The notes beneath the pieces were generated by a model. That model was not told the origin of the DNA, did not search any database, and saw only the letters and a list, made by a program, of their open reading frames with translations. A program made the translations under genes and the position numbers. Shown here piece by piece: positions 7,278-15,035 of a stretch of DNA of 64,000 bases (within the stretch, counting starts at the first letter, position 1; every line of letters begins with the position of its first letter). Location of the stretch: NCBI GenBank assembly GCA_965661945.1, contig CBFIFP010000002.1, positions 1 through 64,000 on the forward strand, given 5' to 3'. This DNA is from JAJRPT01 sp965661945 (GTDB lineage: Bacteria > Bacteroidota > Ignavibacteria > Kapaibacteriales > UBA2268).

Positions 7278-9302
7278 ATGGCATTTAAATTCTTTTTTAC
7301 ATCTATTTTTTTTCTTTTTATTTTAAACAATCTTTATTCTCAAATTAATGCGAGTAAAGAATTAAATGAGAGTAATCTAACAGAATGGCAAGAATATATC
7401 TTTTCAGAACAACCCGCAAATAAAAGATTAAAACTTGCTGTTGATTTGCTAAGAAAATACGCTGAAATAAACGAATACCCTAAAGCTGTTAAATTAGGAC
7501 TAAACTTACTCGAAGCTTTCAAAGACGACAAAGATAAATATGAGTATTTATTAAATAATATTAGAAACTACTCAGCATTTATGCTTACAATTATTCCTAA
7601 TCCTGATGATTTTGACATTTATGATAAATTTATTCTTGATAACAAGCAAAATTACCAATCAATTACTGCCATAAAAAAAATAGCTGGTTACTATGCCAAT
7701 AAACAAAAATGGGATTCAGCTATCTTTGTTTGGAAATCTTATATAAAAATACTTCCTAAATATGAATATGAAATTAATAAAACAATCGCACTTTTAAAAC
7801 AACAGTCGCAAGGTTTGAAAATTAATCCAATAGGACTCAATATAAATACCTCTGGAGATGAGTGGGACCCCAATCCTAGCTCTGATGGTAAATACCTTTA
7901 TTACTCCGCTAGCCATAGAATAGGCGGAAAAGGCAGTACTGATATTTGGGTTGCAGAGTTTGAAGCTGGAAACTGGAGCAATCCTAAAAATTTAAACGCA
8001 AATATAAACTCTCCTAATAACGAAACAATAGATAACATTTCATTAGATGGTAATAAACTATTACTTTCTGGAAATTTTGCTGGTACTTATGGTAATTTTG
8101 ATATTTATATGCTCGAAAAAGATGAAAGTGGATGGGGACAACTGCGACATCTCCCAAGACCTATAAACTCTAAATATACAGATGAAGCAGCAAATTTATC
8201 AGCAGACCAACAAACCTTAATTTTTACCTCTGATAGACCTAATGGAGTTGGAGACTTTAGAGAGTTTAACTCTCAAATATTCAATGGTAGTTTGATGGGA
8301 AATATAGACATTTATGTATCAGAAAAAGTAAATGGCGAATGGTCGGATCCAATAAACTTAGGTGAAGTCATAAATACTCCTTTTGCTGAACGATCTGCCT
8401 ATTTGCATCCAGACGGAAAAACTCTTTACTTTAGCTCTGACGGGCATTACGGGTTAGGAGGTTTAGATGTTTATAAAACTACTCGTTTGAGCGATACTTC
8501 TTGGACTCAGTGGTCAGAACCAGTTAATCTTGGTAAAGATATTAACTCAGTTCTAGACGATTGGGGATATAAAATATCTTTAGGAGGTGATAGCGCTTTT
8601 TTTGCTGCTTATAATAGAACAATTGGGAAAGGCGGTTGGGATTTATATTCAATTTCACTTCCCGATAATGCAAAACCAAATAAAATTGTAACAATCAAAG
8701 GAAAATTAATAGATTCTGAAGGTAATCCTCTTTTTGCAAAAATTATTTGGGAAGACATTAGAGAAAAAAAATTAATTGGAGAGTTAAACTCAAATCCTAA
8801 AACAGGCGAGTTTTTAATTGCTCTTCCCAAAGGTAAATTTTATGGTTATTACGCAGAAAAAGAAACTTATTATCCCTCTTCTGCATTTTTAGATTTAACT
8901 AATCAGATTAATGACTCTATTATTAATATTACTATCACTCTATTAAATAATAATGATTTACAGAATGGTAATAAGCTAATAATCAACAATTTATTTTTTG
9001 AATACGACTCATATAACATCGAAAAAGAATCATACCCCGAACTCGAAAGATTAGTAAAATATTTAAATAATAATGATATTAATATACAAGTAATTGGTCA
9101 TACCGATTCAATTGGTTCTAAAGAGTATAATATTAAACTATCAGAAAACAGAGCAAAATCAATAGTTAATTATTTAATTAAAAATGGCATTGAAAAAAGC
9201 AGACTAAATCCAATAGGTAAAGGTTATACCGAACCTGTAAATGATAATTCAACTCCTGAAAATCGTTCTTTAAATCGCAGAGTGGAAATAAAAGCAAAGT
9301 AA
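7278..9302 (+). CDS. PorE-like protein: TPR, PD40 propeller, CRD and OmpA C-terminal domain
   Basis: A 674-residue exported protein (signal about 1-21, ending near LYSQ). Domains in order are: a helical TPR-like region (about 25-180); PD40/WD40-like propeller repeats (about 190-465) with recurring S-x-D-x-x-x-L-Y-Y-S and D-I-W/Y-V elements; a carboxypeptidase-regulatory-like domain (about 470-555); and an OmpA peptidoglycan-binding domain (about 568-672) with the GHTDSIGS and N-x-x-L-S-x-x-R-A motifs and a terminal N-R-R-V-E-I. This order matches PorE, the lipoprotein that links the type IX secretion machine to peptidoglycan. Unlike PorE, no lipobox cysteine is visible. Other OmpA/PD40 proteins share parts of the design, so the PorE role is inferred from architecture and from the T9SS-type substrates in this window. 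Confidence 0.82.
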   Translation: MAFKFFFTSIFFLFILNNLYSQINASKELNESNLTEWQEYIFSEQPANKRLKLAVDLLRKYAEINEYPKAVKLGLNLLEAFKDDKDKYEYLLNNIRNYSAFMLTIIPNPDDFDIYDKFILDNKQNYQSITAIKKIAGYYANKQKWDSAIFVWKSYIKILPKYEYEINKTIALLKQQSQGLKINPIGLNINTSGDEWDPNPSSDGKYLYYSASHRIGGKGSTDIWVAEFEAGNWSNPKNLNANINSPNNETIDNISLDGNKLLLSGNFAGTYGNFDIYMLEKDESGWGQLRHLPRPINSKYTDEAANLSADQQTLIFTSDRPNGVGDFREFNSQIFNGSLMGNIDIYVSEKVNGEWSDPINLGEVINTPFAERSAYLHPDGKTLYFSSDGHYGLGGLDVYKTTRLSDTSWTQWSEPVNLGKDINSVLDDWGYKISLGGDSAFFAAYNRTIGKGGWDLYSISLPDNAKPNKIVTIKGKLIDSEGNPLFAKIIWEDIREKKLIGELNSNPKTGEFLIALPKGKFYGYYAEKETYYPSSAFLDLTNQINDSIINITITLLNNNDLQNGNKLIINNLFFEYDSYNIEKESYPELERLVKYLNNNDINIQVIGHTDSIGSKEYNIKLSENRAKSIVNYLIKNGIEKSRLNPIGKGYTEPVNDNSTPENRSLNRRVEIKAK

Positions 9303-9330
9303 AAAATCTATTAAAATTTAGTAAAAAAAA

Positions 9331-9351
9331 AAGCCCTCAGTTTGAGGACTT
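9331..9351. terminator. Bidirectional terminator between the PorE-like gene and paaA
   Basis: A hairpin, AAG(C)CCTCA / TGAGG(A)CTT, with a 3-nt loop and one mismatch. A ten-A run lies on the left and TTAATTTT on the right. It separates two convergent genes, and the long A-run would serve as the U-tract for the minus-strand transcript. Confidence 0.7.
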
Positions 9352-9361
9352 TAATTTTAAA

Positions 9362-10297
9362 TTATGCTGCTTTAGTTTTTCGCTTATTAGCGTATGCCTC
9401 TGCTGCCTGCCTTACCCATAAGCCATTTTCGTGAGCATCTTTTCTAGCTTTTACTCTCTGTTTATTCATTGGACCATGTCCTTTAATAACATCAAAGAAT
9501 TCACTCCAATTTAACTCAGAATACTCATATCTTTTTTCCTCTTCATTCCATTTTAAATTAGGGTCTGGAATTTTCAATCCTCTTGCCTCTGCTTGAGGAA
9601 CAGTCATATCAATAAATTTCTGTCTTAATGATTCGTTATCTTCGGTCTTAATTTGCCATTTCAAAGATTGGTCACTATGAACTGATGCTTCGCCTTTAGG
9701 ACCAAACATCATCAAAGCAGGGAACCACCAACGATTCAATGCTTCTTGAGCCATTTCTTTTTGTGCTGGTGTTCCAGCGCATAAAGTAGCCACAATTTCG
9801 TAACCTTGTCTGTTATGAAATGCTTCTTCTTTACATATTCTTACCATTGCTCTAGAATAAGGTCCATAAGAAGTTCCTATCAAACTAACTTGATTTACCA
9901 TAGCAGCACCATCTACTAACCAACCAACCATTCCCATATCAGCCCATGAAAGTGTTGGATAGTTAAAAATTGAAGAATATTTCGCTCTTCCTTCGTGAAG
10001 TGCATCCAACAACTCTTCTCTTGTAGCTCCTAAAGTTTCAGCTGCCGAATATAAGTAAAGACCATGTCCAGCTTCATCTTGTACTTTAGCTAATAATATC
10101 ATTTTTCTTCTTAAGTTTGGAGCTCTAGTAATCCAATTACCTTCTGGGAGCATTCCAACTATTTCTGAATGAGCATGTTGACTCATCATTCTAATTAAGC
10201 TTTTTCTGTAAGCTTCTGGCATCCAATCATTAGGTTCAATTTTTTCACCGTTGTCAATTTTAGATTGGAATTGTTCTAATAATTTTGCGTCTTCCAT
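9362..10297 (-). CDS. paaA: Phenylacetyl-CoA epoxidase catalytic subunit
   Basis: PaaA is the di-iron oxygenase subunit that converts phenylacetyl-CoA to its ring 1,2-epoxide in aerobic phenylacetate degradation. The 311-residue length and the iron-ligand motifs of the ferritin-like fold are present: Q-D-E-A-G-H near residues 73-78 and K-E-E-A-F-H near 155-160, plus the conserved WWFPALMMFGP segment. The usual partners PaaB, PaaC, PaaD and PaaE are not adjacent; the flanking genes are unrelated. A PaaY-like gene lies about 40 kb away at 50263. An orphan paaA implies that the rest of the pathway is elsewhere or that the protein works differently here. Confidence 0.93.
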   Translation of the reverse strand: MEDAKLLEQFQSKIDNGEKIEPNDWMPEAYRKSLIRMMSQHAHSEIVGMLPEGNWITRAPNLRRKMILLAKVQDEAGHGLYLYSAAETLGATREELLDALHEGRAKYSSIFNYPTLSWADMGMVGWLVDGAAMVNQVSLIGTSYGPYSRAMVRICKEEAFHNRQGYEIVATLCAGTPAQKEMAQEALNRWWFPALMMFGPKGEASVHSDQSLKWQIKTEDNESLRQKFIDMTVPQAEARGLKIPDPNLKWNEEEKRYEYSELNWSEFFDVIKGHGPMNKQRVKARKDAHENGLWVRQAAEAYANKRKTKAA

Positions 10298-10387
10298 AAT
10301 ATTTTTTTTTAATTTTGTTTGTTTTTAGTAATATAGTAGTATAAATAAAAAAAATATTGTAAAATAACGAATATATTTCAAGGGAAT

Positions 10388-10897
10388 TTATTTTTTTATT
10401 AGGTAAGTAGCAATTGCTGTTATTGACGCAAGAAAAGAAAAACCCGATAAAATCGAATAACTTACACTCTTAAAGCGTTCAATAAAAAAGGCGTTTATCG
10501 AGCCATCATTGTAGCTATTAACTCCATCAAGAAAAATTGCCATCGACAGTCTTACCTCCGTAGAATAAATTGGAATTATTGTTGATATTGAGATTATAAT
10601 AAAAATTAATATTATAAAATTATAAGAACTATTTTTTATAGTATTTTTAAAAAGAAAAAAACTAATTAACCCAAAAAATAAAGATGATATTAAAAAACTA
10701 AATTTATAAAACGAAAGCATAGCGTAGTTTTTTATGGTTACAAAAGCTTCATCTTCTGTAACAGATAAATTAAAATTACCTTGTAAATCAATCTCAAAGA
10801 TAGAAAATGCTAATTGACTTAATATAACTTCAGAACTGAAAAAAAGGATAAATGAAACCCCAAAAAACATAAATATAATTTTTTTGAATATTTCCAT
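10388..10897 (-). CDS. Hypothetical four-helix membrane protein
   Basis: A 169-residue protein with hydrophobic segments at about 7-25, 65-85, 92-112 and 148-166. A larger non-membrane loop follows the first helix (about 28-60), and another lies between the third and fourth. No family recognised. It lies between paaA and era on the same strand, with about 90 bases to paaA and 35 to era. It could be the tail of the era transcription unit. Confidence 0.65.
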   Translation of the reverse strand: MEIFKKIIFMFFGVSFILFFSSEVILSQLAFSIFEIDLQGNFNLSVTEDEAFVTIKNYAMLSFYKFSFLISSLFFGLISFFLFKNTIKNSSYNFIILIFIIISISTIIPIYSTEVRLSMAIFLDGVNSYNDGSINAFFIERFKSVSYSILSGFSFLASITAIATYLIKK

Positions 10898-10932
10898 ATA
10901 ATATTTAAAATGATTTATTAAAATTCATTAAA

Positions 10933-11829
10933 CTAATATCCGAAGCTTTTTAGCATATTTTTATTATTTCTCCAATCGTTTTTGACCTTTACGAAAAGCT
11001 CCAAATAAACTTCTTTTTCCAAGTGGCGTTCTATTTCTTTCCTTGCACGTTGTCCAATTTCTTTAATTTTACTTCCTTGATTACCAACCACAATTTTTTT
11101 CTGAGAATCTCTTTCTACTACAACATCAGCAGAAATAAACCATTTTCCGTTTTCTCTCTCTTTAAACTCAGATATTACCACTTCTATTGAATATGGTAAT
11201 TCTTCATTTAATCTGAAAAAAACTTGTTCGCGAATTAACTCACCAACAAAAAACCTTTGATTCTCTGGACTTAGTTGCTCAGGGTCATAATAAAATTCAC
11301 CTTCTGGTAAATATTTCTCAATACTGCTTAAAATCAATTCCACATTATCTCCAGATTTTGCAGAAATTGGTACTATCTCCGAAAAATAACCAGTATTTTG
11401 CATAAAATTAATAATCGGTAATAGTAATTTTTTGTCTGGGATTTTATCAGTTTTGTTTAGTAAGAGTATTTTTGTTTTAGTGAATGTTTTTAGGTAATTC
11501 AAAATCAAATCATCAAAACCTCTTTCTATGTCATAAGTACTTGCATCAACTAAGCATAAAAGCAAATCTGCTTCCTCGAGGGAATTTTTCACATAGCTCA
11601 TCATAGTTTTTTGCATCTCATAGTCGGGTTTGATTATTCCGGGAGTATCTAAAAAAACTATTTGAGTATCTTCTGTGGAATATATCCCAGCAACACGTTT
11701 CCTTGTGGTTTGAGCTTTTGGAGTTACAATTGAGAGCTTGAACTCAATTATTGAATTTAATAAAGTTGACTTCCCAGCGTTTGGTCTGCCAACTATTGCT
11801 ACAAATCCAGATTTAGTTGTTTGATTCAT
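10933..11829 (-). CDS. era: GTPase Era
   Basis: Era is an essential GTPase that binds the 3' end of 16S rRNA and helps 30S subunit assembly. The G-domain motifs are G1 GRPNAGKST, G3 DTPG and G4 NKTD. The C-terminal KH RNA-binding domain contains the VVGNQGSKIKEIG loop. I place the start at the ATG at 11829 (MNQTTKSGFVAIVG), as in other Era proteins. A TTG 27 bases upstream is possible but adds a tail not seen in the family. The start overlaps the end of the upstream DUF3098 gene by 17 bases, so the two are probably coupled. Confidence 0.96.
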   Translation of the reverse strand: MNQTTKSGFVAIVGRPNAGKSTLLNSIIEFKLSIVTPKAQTTRKRVAGIYSTEDTQIVFLDTPGIIKPDYEMQKTMMSYVKNSLEEADLLLCLVDASTYDIERGFDDLILNYLKTFTKTKILLLNKTDKIPDKKLLLPIINFMQNTGYFSEIVPISAKSGDNVELILSSIEKYLPEGEFYYDPEQLSPENQRFFVGELIREQVFFRLNEELPYSIEVVISEFKERENGKWFISADVVVERDSQKKIVVGNQGSKIKEIGQRARKEIERHLEKEVYLELFVKVKNDWRNNKNMLKSFGY

Positions 11830-12130
11830 CGGTTGATACTTGATTATTATTCCCAAAGACTTTTAAAATTCCATAAGGAATAATTATACAATAAGCAATC
11901 ACTAAAAGCAAAGGAGCAATCACTATCGAAGTAGTTGAATTCCAACTTCCATCTGTTAACGCATATTCATCTCCCAAACCAGTTGCCATTGCTAAATAAC
12001 CAATAATTATTAATCCTAATCCAGCCAAAAGAATATACATGTTCTTTTTAACTAATGGGAAGTTCCATTCAACTTTTTTAGTTGTAGATCTTGTTCTACT
12101 TGTTATCGGTTTTCTTATTTTTTTAGCCAT
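11813..12130 (-). CDS. DUF3098-type small membrane protein
   Basis: About 105 residues from the ATG at 12130 (MAKKIRK); an in-frame start further upstream adds an unlikely tail. A basic N-terminus is followed by W-N-F-P-L-V-K-K-N-M-Y and two membrane helices (about 30-50 and 70-90), the second after a S-I-V-I-A-P-L-L-L segment. This pattern matches the Bacteroidota DUF3098 family of unknown function. The 3' end overlaps the start of era, suggesting a shared mRNA. Confidence 0.75.
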   Translation of the reverse strand: MAKKIRKPITSRTRSTTKKVEWNFPLVKKNMYILLAGLGLIIIGYLAMATGLGDEYALTDGSWNSTTSIVIAPLLLVIAYCIIIPYGILKVFGNNNQVSTDESNN

Positions 12131-12253
12131 ATTTTTTATTTTACTTTTATAAAAAAACAAAAATAAACAATTTTTACAAATTAATTATTTATTTTAGACT
12201 TGTTTTTGCAAAATATTCTTATTTTTATAAAATGTGAGTGAGTTAGATTTAAA

Positions 12254-12277
12254 AATCGGCTCCATAAAGAGCCGATT
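12254..12277 (-). terminator. Terminator of the slyD transcript
   Basis: AATCGGCTC (12254-12262) pairs with GAGCCGATT (12269-12277), loop of 6. On the minus strand the hairpin is followed by a short U-rich run. It lies just beyond the stop of the FKBP gene. Confidence 0.75.
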
Positions 12278-12297
12278 AAATTTTTAAAATCAGTAAT

Positions 12298-12732
12298 TTA
12301 CATTGAAAGAACGCCAATTAATTCTAAATCAAATATAAGTTCTTTACCAGCTAATGGATGATTAGCGTCTAAAGTAATTTCATTATCATCAAATTCAGTA
12401 ACTGTTACCGGAACTGGTTCAGAGTTTGGAACAGGCATTAATAGTTGTAATCCCACGAATGGCTCTAAATCTGGTGGTAATTTATCTCGAGATGCAGTTA
12501 AAATATAATCTTCGTTAATTTCGCCGTAAGCTTTATCCACAGGGATTGTTACAGTTTTTTTCTCGCCTTCTTTCATTCCAACTATTGCGCTCTCAAAACC
12601 TTCTATTACTTGCCCAGCTCCTAAGTCAAATTCTAACGGCTCTCCACCAATTGAGGAATCAAATTCTACTCCATCAGCTAATTTACCTGTATAATGAACT
12701 TTTACCGTGTCTCCATTTTTTGCTAATGACAT
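12298..12732 (-). CDS. slyD: SlyD-type FKBP peptidyl-prolyl cis-trans isomerase
   Basis: A 144-residue cytoplasmic prolyl isomerase and chaperone. The N-terminal FKBP half has VHYTGKLADGVEFDSS and the FDLGAGQVIEGFE motif. The inserted flap domain (about 70-120) and the returning F-D-x-N-H-P-L-A-G-K segment are diagnostic of the SlyD subgroup. It lacks the histidine-rich metal-binding tail of E. coli SlyD, as do many relatives. A TATATTTG -7 element lies upstream on the minus strand near 12763-12770, and a hairpin terminator lies downstream, so this looks like a single-gene unit. Confidence 0.92.
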   Translation of the reverse strand: MSLAKNGDTVKVHYTGKLADGVEFDSSIGGEPLEFDLGAGQVIEGFESAIVGMKEGEKKTVTIPVDKAYGEINEDYILTASRDKLPPDLEPFVGLQLLMPVPNSEPVPVTVTEFDDNEITLDANHPLAGKELIFDLELIGVLSM

Positions 12733-12906
12733 ACATTTTCCTTATTGTATTATAATAATTTACAAATATAAGGAAATAAAATAGACTAAAAAAATTGGGA
12801 CACTTCTATAATTTGATTAAAAGTAAATTTAAAAATCTATATTACATAATATCATAAAAATATAAATATTCGAATTAAAAATAAATAAATAATCATTTAT
12901 TTTTGT

Positions 12907-13350
12907 TTACTTTTTAAATCTCATTTCTGCATATTTGCTCGTGAAGCCGATACGCTCATAAAGTCTTTTTGCGGGATTGTCGTATTCTACGTGCAGAGCA
13001 ACATCTCCATCTACTTCATTCATTGCATATTCGCAGATTTGTTTGCCATAACCCTTGCCTCTTTTGTTTGAATCTACTGCCACATAGACTAATATATTTG
13101 ATGGTATATATTCGCCCATTCCAGTGCTGTTCATTATTAATCCACCTACTACCTCGCCTTCGTCTTTTGCTAATAAGCAAAATCCACCAAGCCCCCCATT
13201 TAATTCAAATGCAAAGTCGATGCACTTGTTTATCGCACTTTTGGGGTCGCCAAACTGCCCAAGATGTTCAAATAAAAAATCAACAAATTCTTCTCTTGTA
13301 ATTCCTGATTTTTCCCATTCTGAATCATTATTTACTCTTATTAATTCCAT
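12907..13350 (-). CDS. GNAT-family N-acetyltransferase
   Basis: A 147-residue protein with the GNAT acetyl-CoA-binding motif A, seen as D-S-N-K-R-G-K-G-Y-G-K-Q (about 92-103), and the following helix. Motif B-like residues (Y-D-N-P-A-K-R-L-Y-E-R-I-G-F) lie near the C-terminus. GNAT enzymes acetylate amines of many substrates, and the substrate here cannot be assigned. The N-terminus (about 20-70) is acidic and helical. It is followed closely upstream by the symporter gene on the same strand (14 bases), so they may be cotranscribed. Confidence 0.88.
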   Translation of the reverse strand: MELIRVNNDSEWEKSGITREEFVDFLFEHLGQFGDPKSAINKCIDFAFELNGGLGGFCLLAKDEGEVVGGLIMNSTGMGEYIPSNILVYVAVDSNKRGKGYGKQICEYAMNEVDGDVALHVEYDNPAKRLYERIGFTSKYAEMRFKK

Positions 13351-13364
13351 TTTTTTCTACTTAA

Positions 13365-14783
13365 TTATTTTAACATATTATTTTTATCTAAACTACTTAC
13401 AATTACAAAACTAAGAAAAGAAATCAATATTCCCCAAAAACTTGGATCCAATCCAAAAGCAATTTTTATTTCAAAGAAGATTAACAGCAAAGTTAAACTC
13501 CCTCCCAATATCATTGAAACTAATGCTGCCAACGAGGAATTATCTTTCTTGAAGTAGGCAAACAATGTTGGAACCAATAACGCCGCTACCATAAAGGAGT
13601 AAGCGTGTAAAATTATTGATAAAACTTGCTCGAACGACGCAGCAATCACAAAGGCAATCAATCCAATCACTAATGTTGTCCATTGAGAAACTACCATCAG
13701 TTTTTTAGGACTTGCATTTTTATTTATATATTTTTCATAAATGTCGGAAAGGAAATTTCCTGAAGAGGCAATCAAACAACTATCCGCTGTGGACATTATT
13801 GCAGAAAAGTAAGCAGCAATTATAAGCCCTTGAATACCAATCGGTAAAATTTCTTTTATTAATCTTGGTAAGCCCATTTCTGGGTCTGATTCGGGGAAGT
13901 AAATTCTTGCTGCCATACCCAAGAAAACCCCACTGAATGCCATAATTGGATACTCAAAAAGTCCTGCGATATACCATGCCTTCTTTGCGTCCTTCTCATC
14001 TTTACAAGCATACATCCTTTGATATAGGGTCATTCCAATAAACCAAATTGGAATAATCGTAACAAACCAATTCACAATCTGAATAAAGCTCACATTCGTC
14101 AAGCTGGAGAATTCCGGTGGCAATTGCTCAAACATTGCCCCAATTCCACCCAAATCAATCAACACCATAGGAATTGTAACAAAAATTAAACCAATCAAAA
14201 GAATAATCCATTGAATTGTGTCTGTATAAATAACAGCTTTCAAACCACCTAAAGCAGTATAAACTAATATAATAACAGCAATCACAATCATAGAAAAATA
14301 CATTGGGTCAATAGGAAGAGGCATATCCGCAAAAATAGTCCCTGACGCTAACTTTGCACCAGCTAAAATCTGCCCACCAGTGAATCCCAAATAGCCAATA
14401 CCTGCAACAATTGCAGCAAAAAGAGCCACCTTATTATTATAACGAAATCTCAGGAAATCAGGAAAGGTGATGAAAGAATGAAGTTTATCAAGTTTCTTTA
14501 TACGAGGAATAATCAGTACTGCCGAAAGCCAAGCACCCACAAGCCCAGTGAATAAAAGCCATGATCCAGATAGTCCCATAACAAAACCAAGTCCGCCAAG
14601 GCCAATAGAAAATCCACCACCTACATCAGTAGCAACAACGGAAATCCCAACGTGCCAGGGCGACATTCCACGACCACCTACGTAGTAATCTTCCTTCGTT
14701 TCATTTTTCCTATAAAAATACAAACCAACTAAAAACACAGCGACGAGATAAACAATAATAATAACAAAATCAATAATTGGCAT
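13365..14783 (-). CDS. Sodium:solute symporter (SSS family)
   Basis: A 472-residue inner-membrane protein with about 12-13 hydrophobic segments. It belongs to the SSF family that imports sugars, amino acids, carboxylates or other solutes with sodium. Family marks include the early Y-Y-V-G-G-R-G segment (about 34-40), the central T-A-L-G-G-L-K-A-V-x-x-T-D stretch (about 175-187) and the S-A-I-M-S-T-A-D-S motif (about 318-326), which contains sodium-binding serines. The substrate is unassigned. The C-terminus is short, without a signalling domain. No binding-protein or catabolic genes are nearby; the downstream partner is a GNAT acetyltransferase. Confidence 0.93.
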   Translation of the reverse strand: MPIIDFVIIIVYLVAVFLVGLYFYRKNETKEDYYVGGRGMSPWHVGISVVATDVGGGFSIGLGGLGFVMGLSGSWLLFTGLVGAWLSAVLIIPRIKKLDKLHSFITFPDFLRFRYNNKVALFAAIVAGIGYLGFTGGQILAGAKLASGTIFADMPLPIDPMYFSMIVIAVIILVYTALGGLKAVIYTDTIQWIILLIGLIFVTIPMVLIDLGGIGAMFEQLPPEFSSLTNVSFIQIVNWFVTIIPIWFIGMTLYQRMYACKDEKDAKKAWYIAGLFEYPIMAFSGVFLGMAARIYFPESDPEMGLPRLIKEILPIGIQGLIIAAYFSAIMSTADSCLIASSGNFLSDIYEKYINKNASPKKLMVVSQWTTLVIGLIAFVIAASFEQVLSIILHAYSFMVAALLVPTLFAYFKKDNSSLAALVSMILGGSLTLLLIFFEIKIAFGLDPSFWGILISFLSFVIVSSLDKNNMLK

Positions 14784-14952
14784 TTAAAAGGAGTGTTACG
14801 AACTCGCAGATTTATTCTACATTTGCGGTATTAACGAATGATTAGCAATGATATTTTAAATTTGCTGGATAATATCGTATTTTTAGAAAATATTAATTTA
14901 AATTTATAAGTTCCTTTAAAATATTATAAAATAATTAATATATCACTAAAAT

Positions 14953-14988
14953 AATTAATAGTTTTTAATTAATTAATAGTTTTTAATT
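14953..14988 (+). repeat. Perfect 18-bp tandem direct repeat upstream of the exosortase substrate gene
   Basis: AATTAATAGTTTTTAATT occurs twice head-to-tail (14953-14970 and 14971-14988). It ends 9 bases before a TAATTTTG -7 element, so it covers the place where the -33 box would be. It may be a regulator-binding repeat, or simply AT-rich sequence. Confidence 0.6.
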
Positions 14989-14997
14989 ATTATTTTG

Positions 14998-15005
14998 TAA
15001 TTTTG
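14998..15005 (+). promoter_or_regulatory. Probable -7 promoter element (TAATTTTG)
   Basis: TAATTTTG matches TAnnTTTG, 31 nt before the ATG at 15036. No TTTG is found at the -33 spacing; the tandem repeat occupies that position, so an activator could be needed. Confidence 0.45.
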
Positions 15006-15035
15006 CTATTATTTTAATTCTATTTAGGAACTAAT

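Noticed and set aside
11830..11856. TTG start of era at 11856
   Set aside because: It adds nine residues not found in Era proteins; the ATG at 11829 gives the normal N-terminus.
12969..13414. Plus-strand open frames opposite the GNAT gene
   Set aside because: They are antisense shadows of the acetyltransferase gene, which has the GNAT acetyl-CoA motif.
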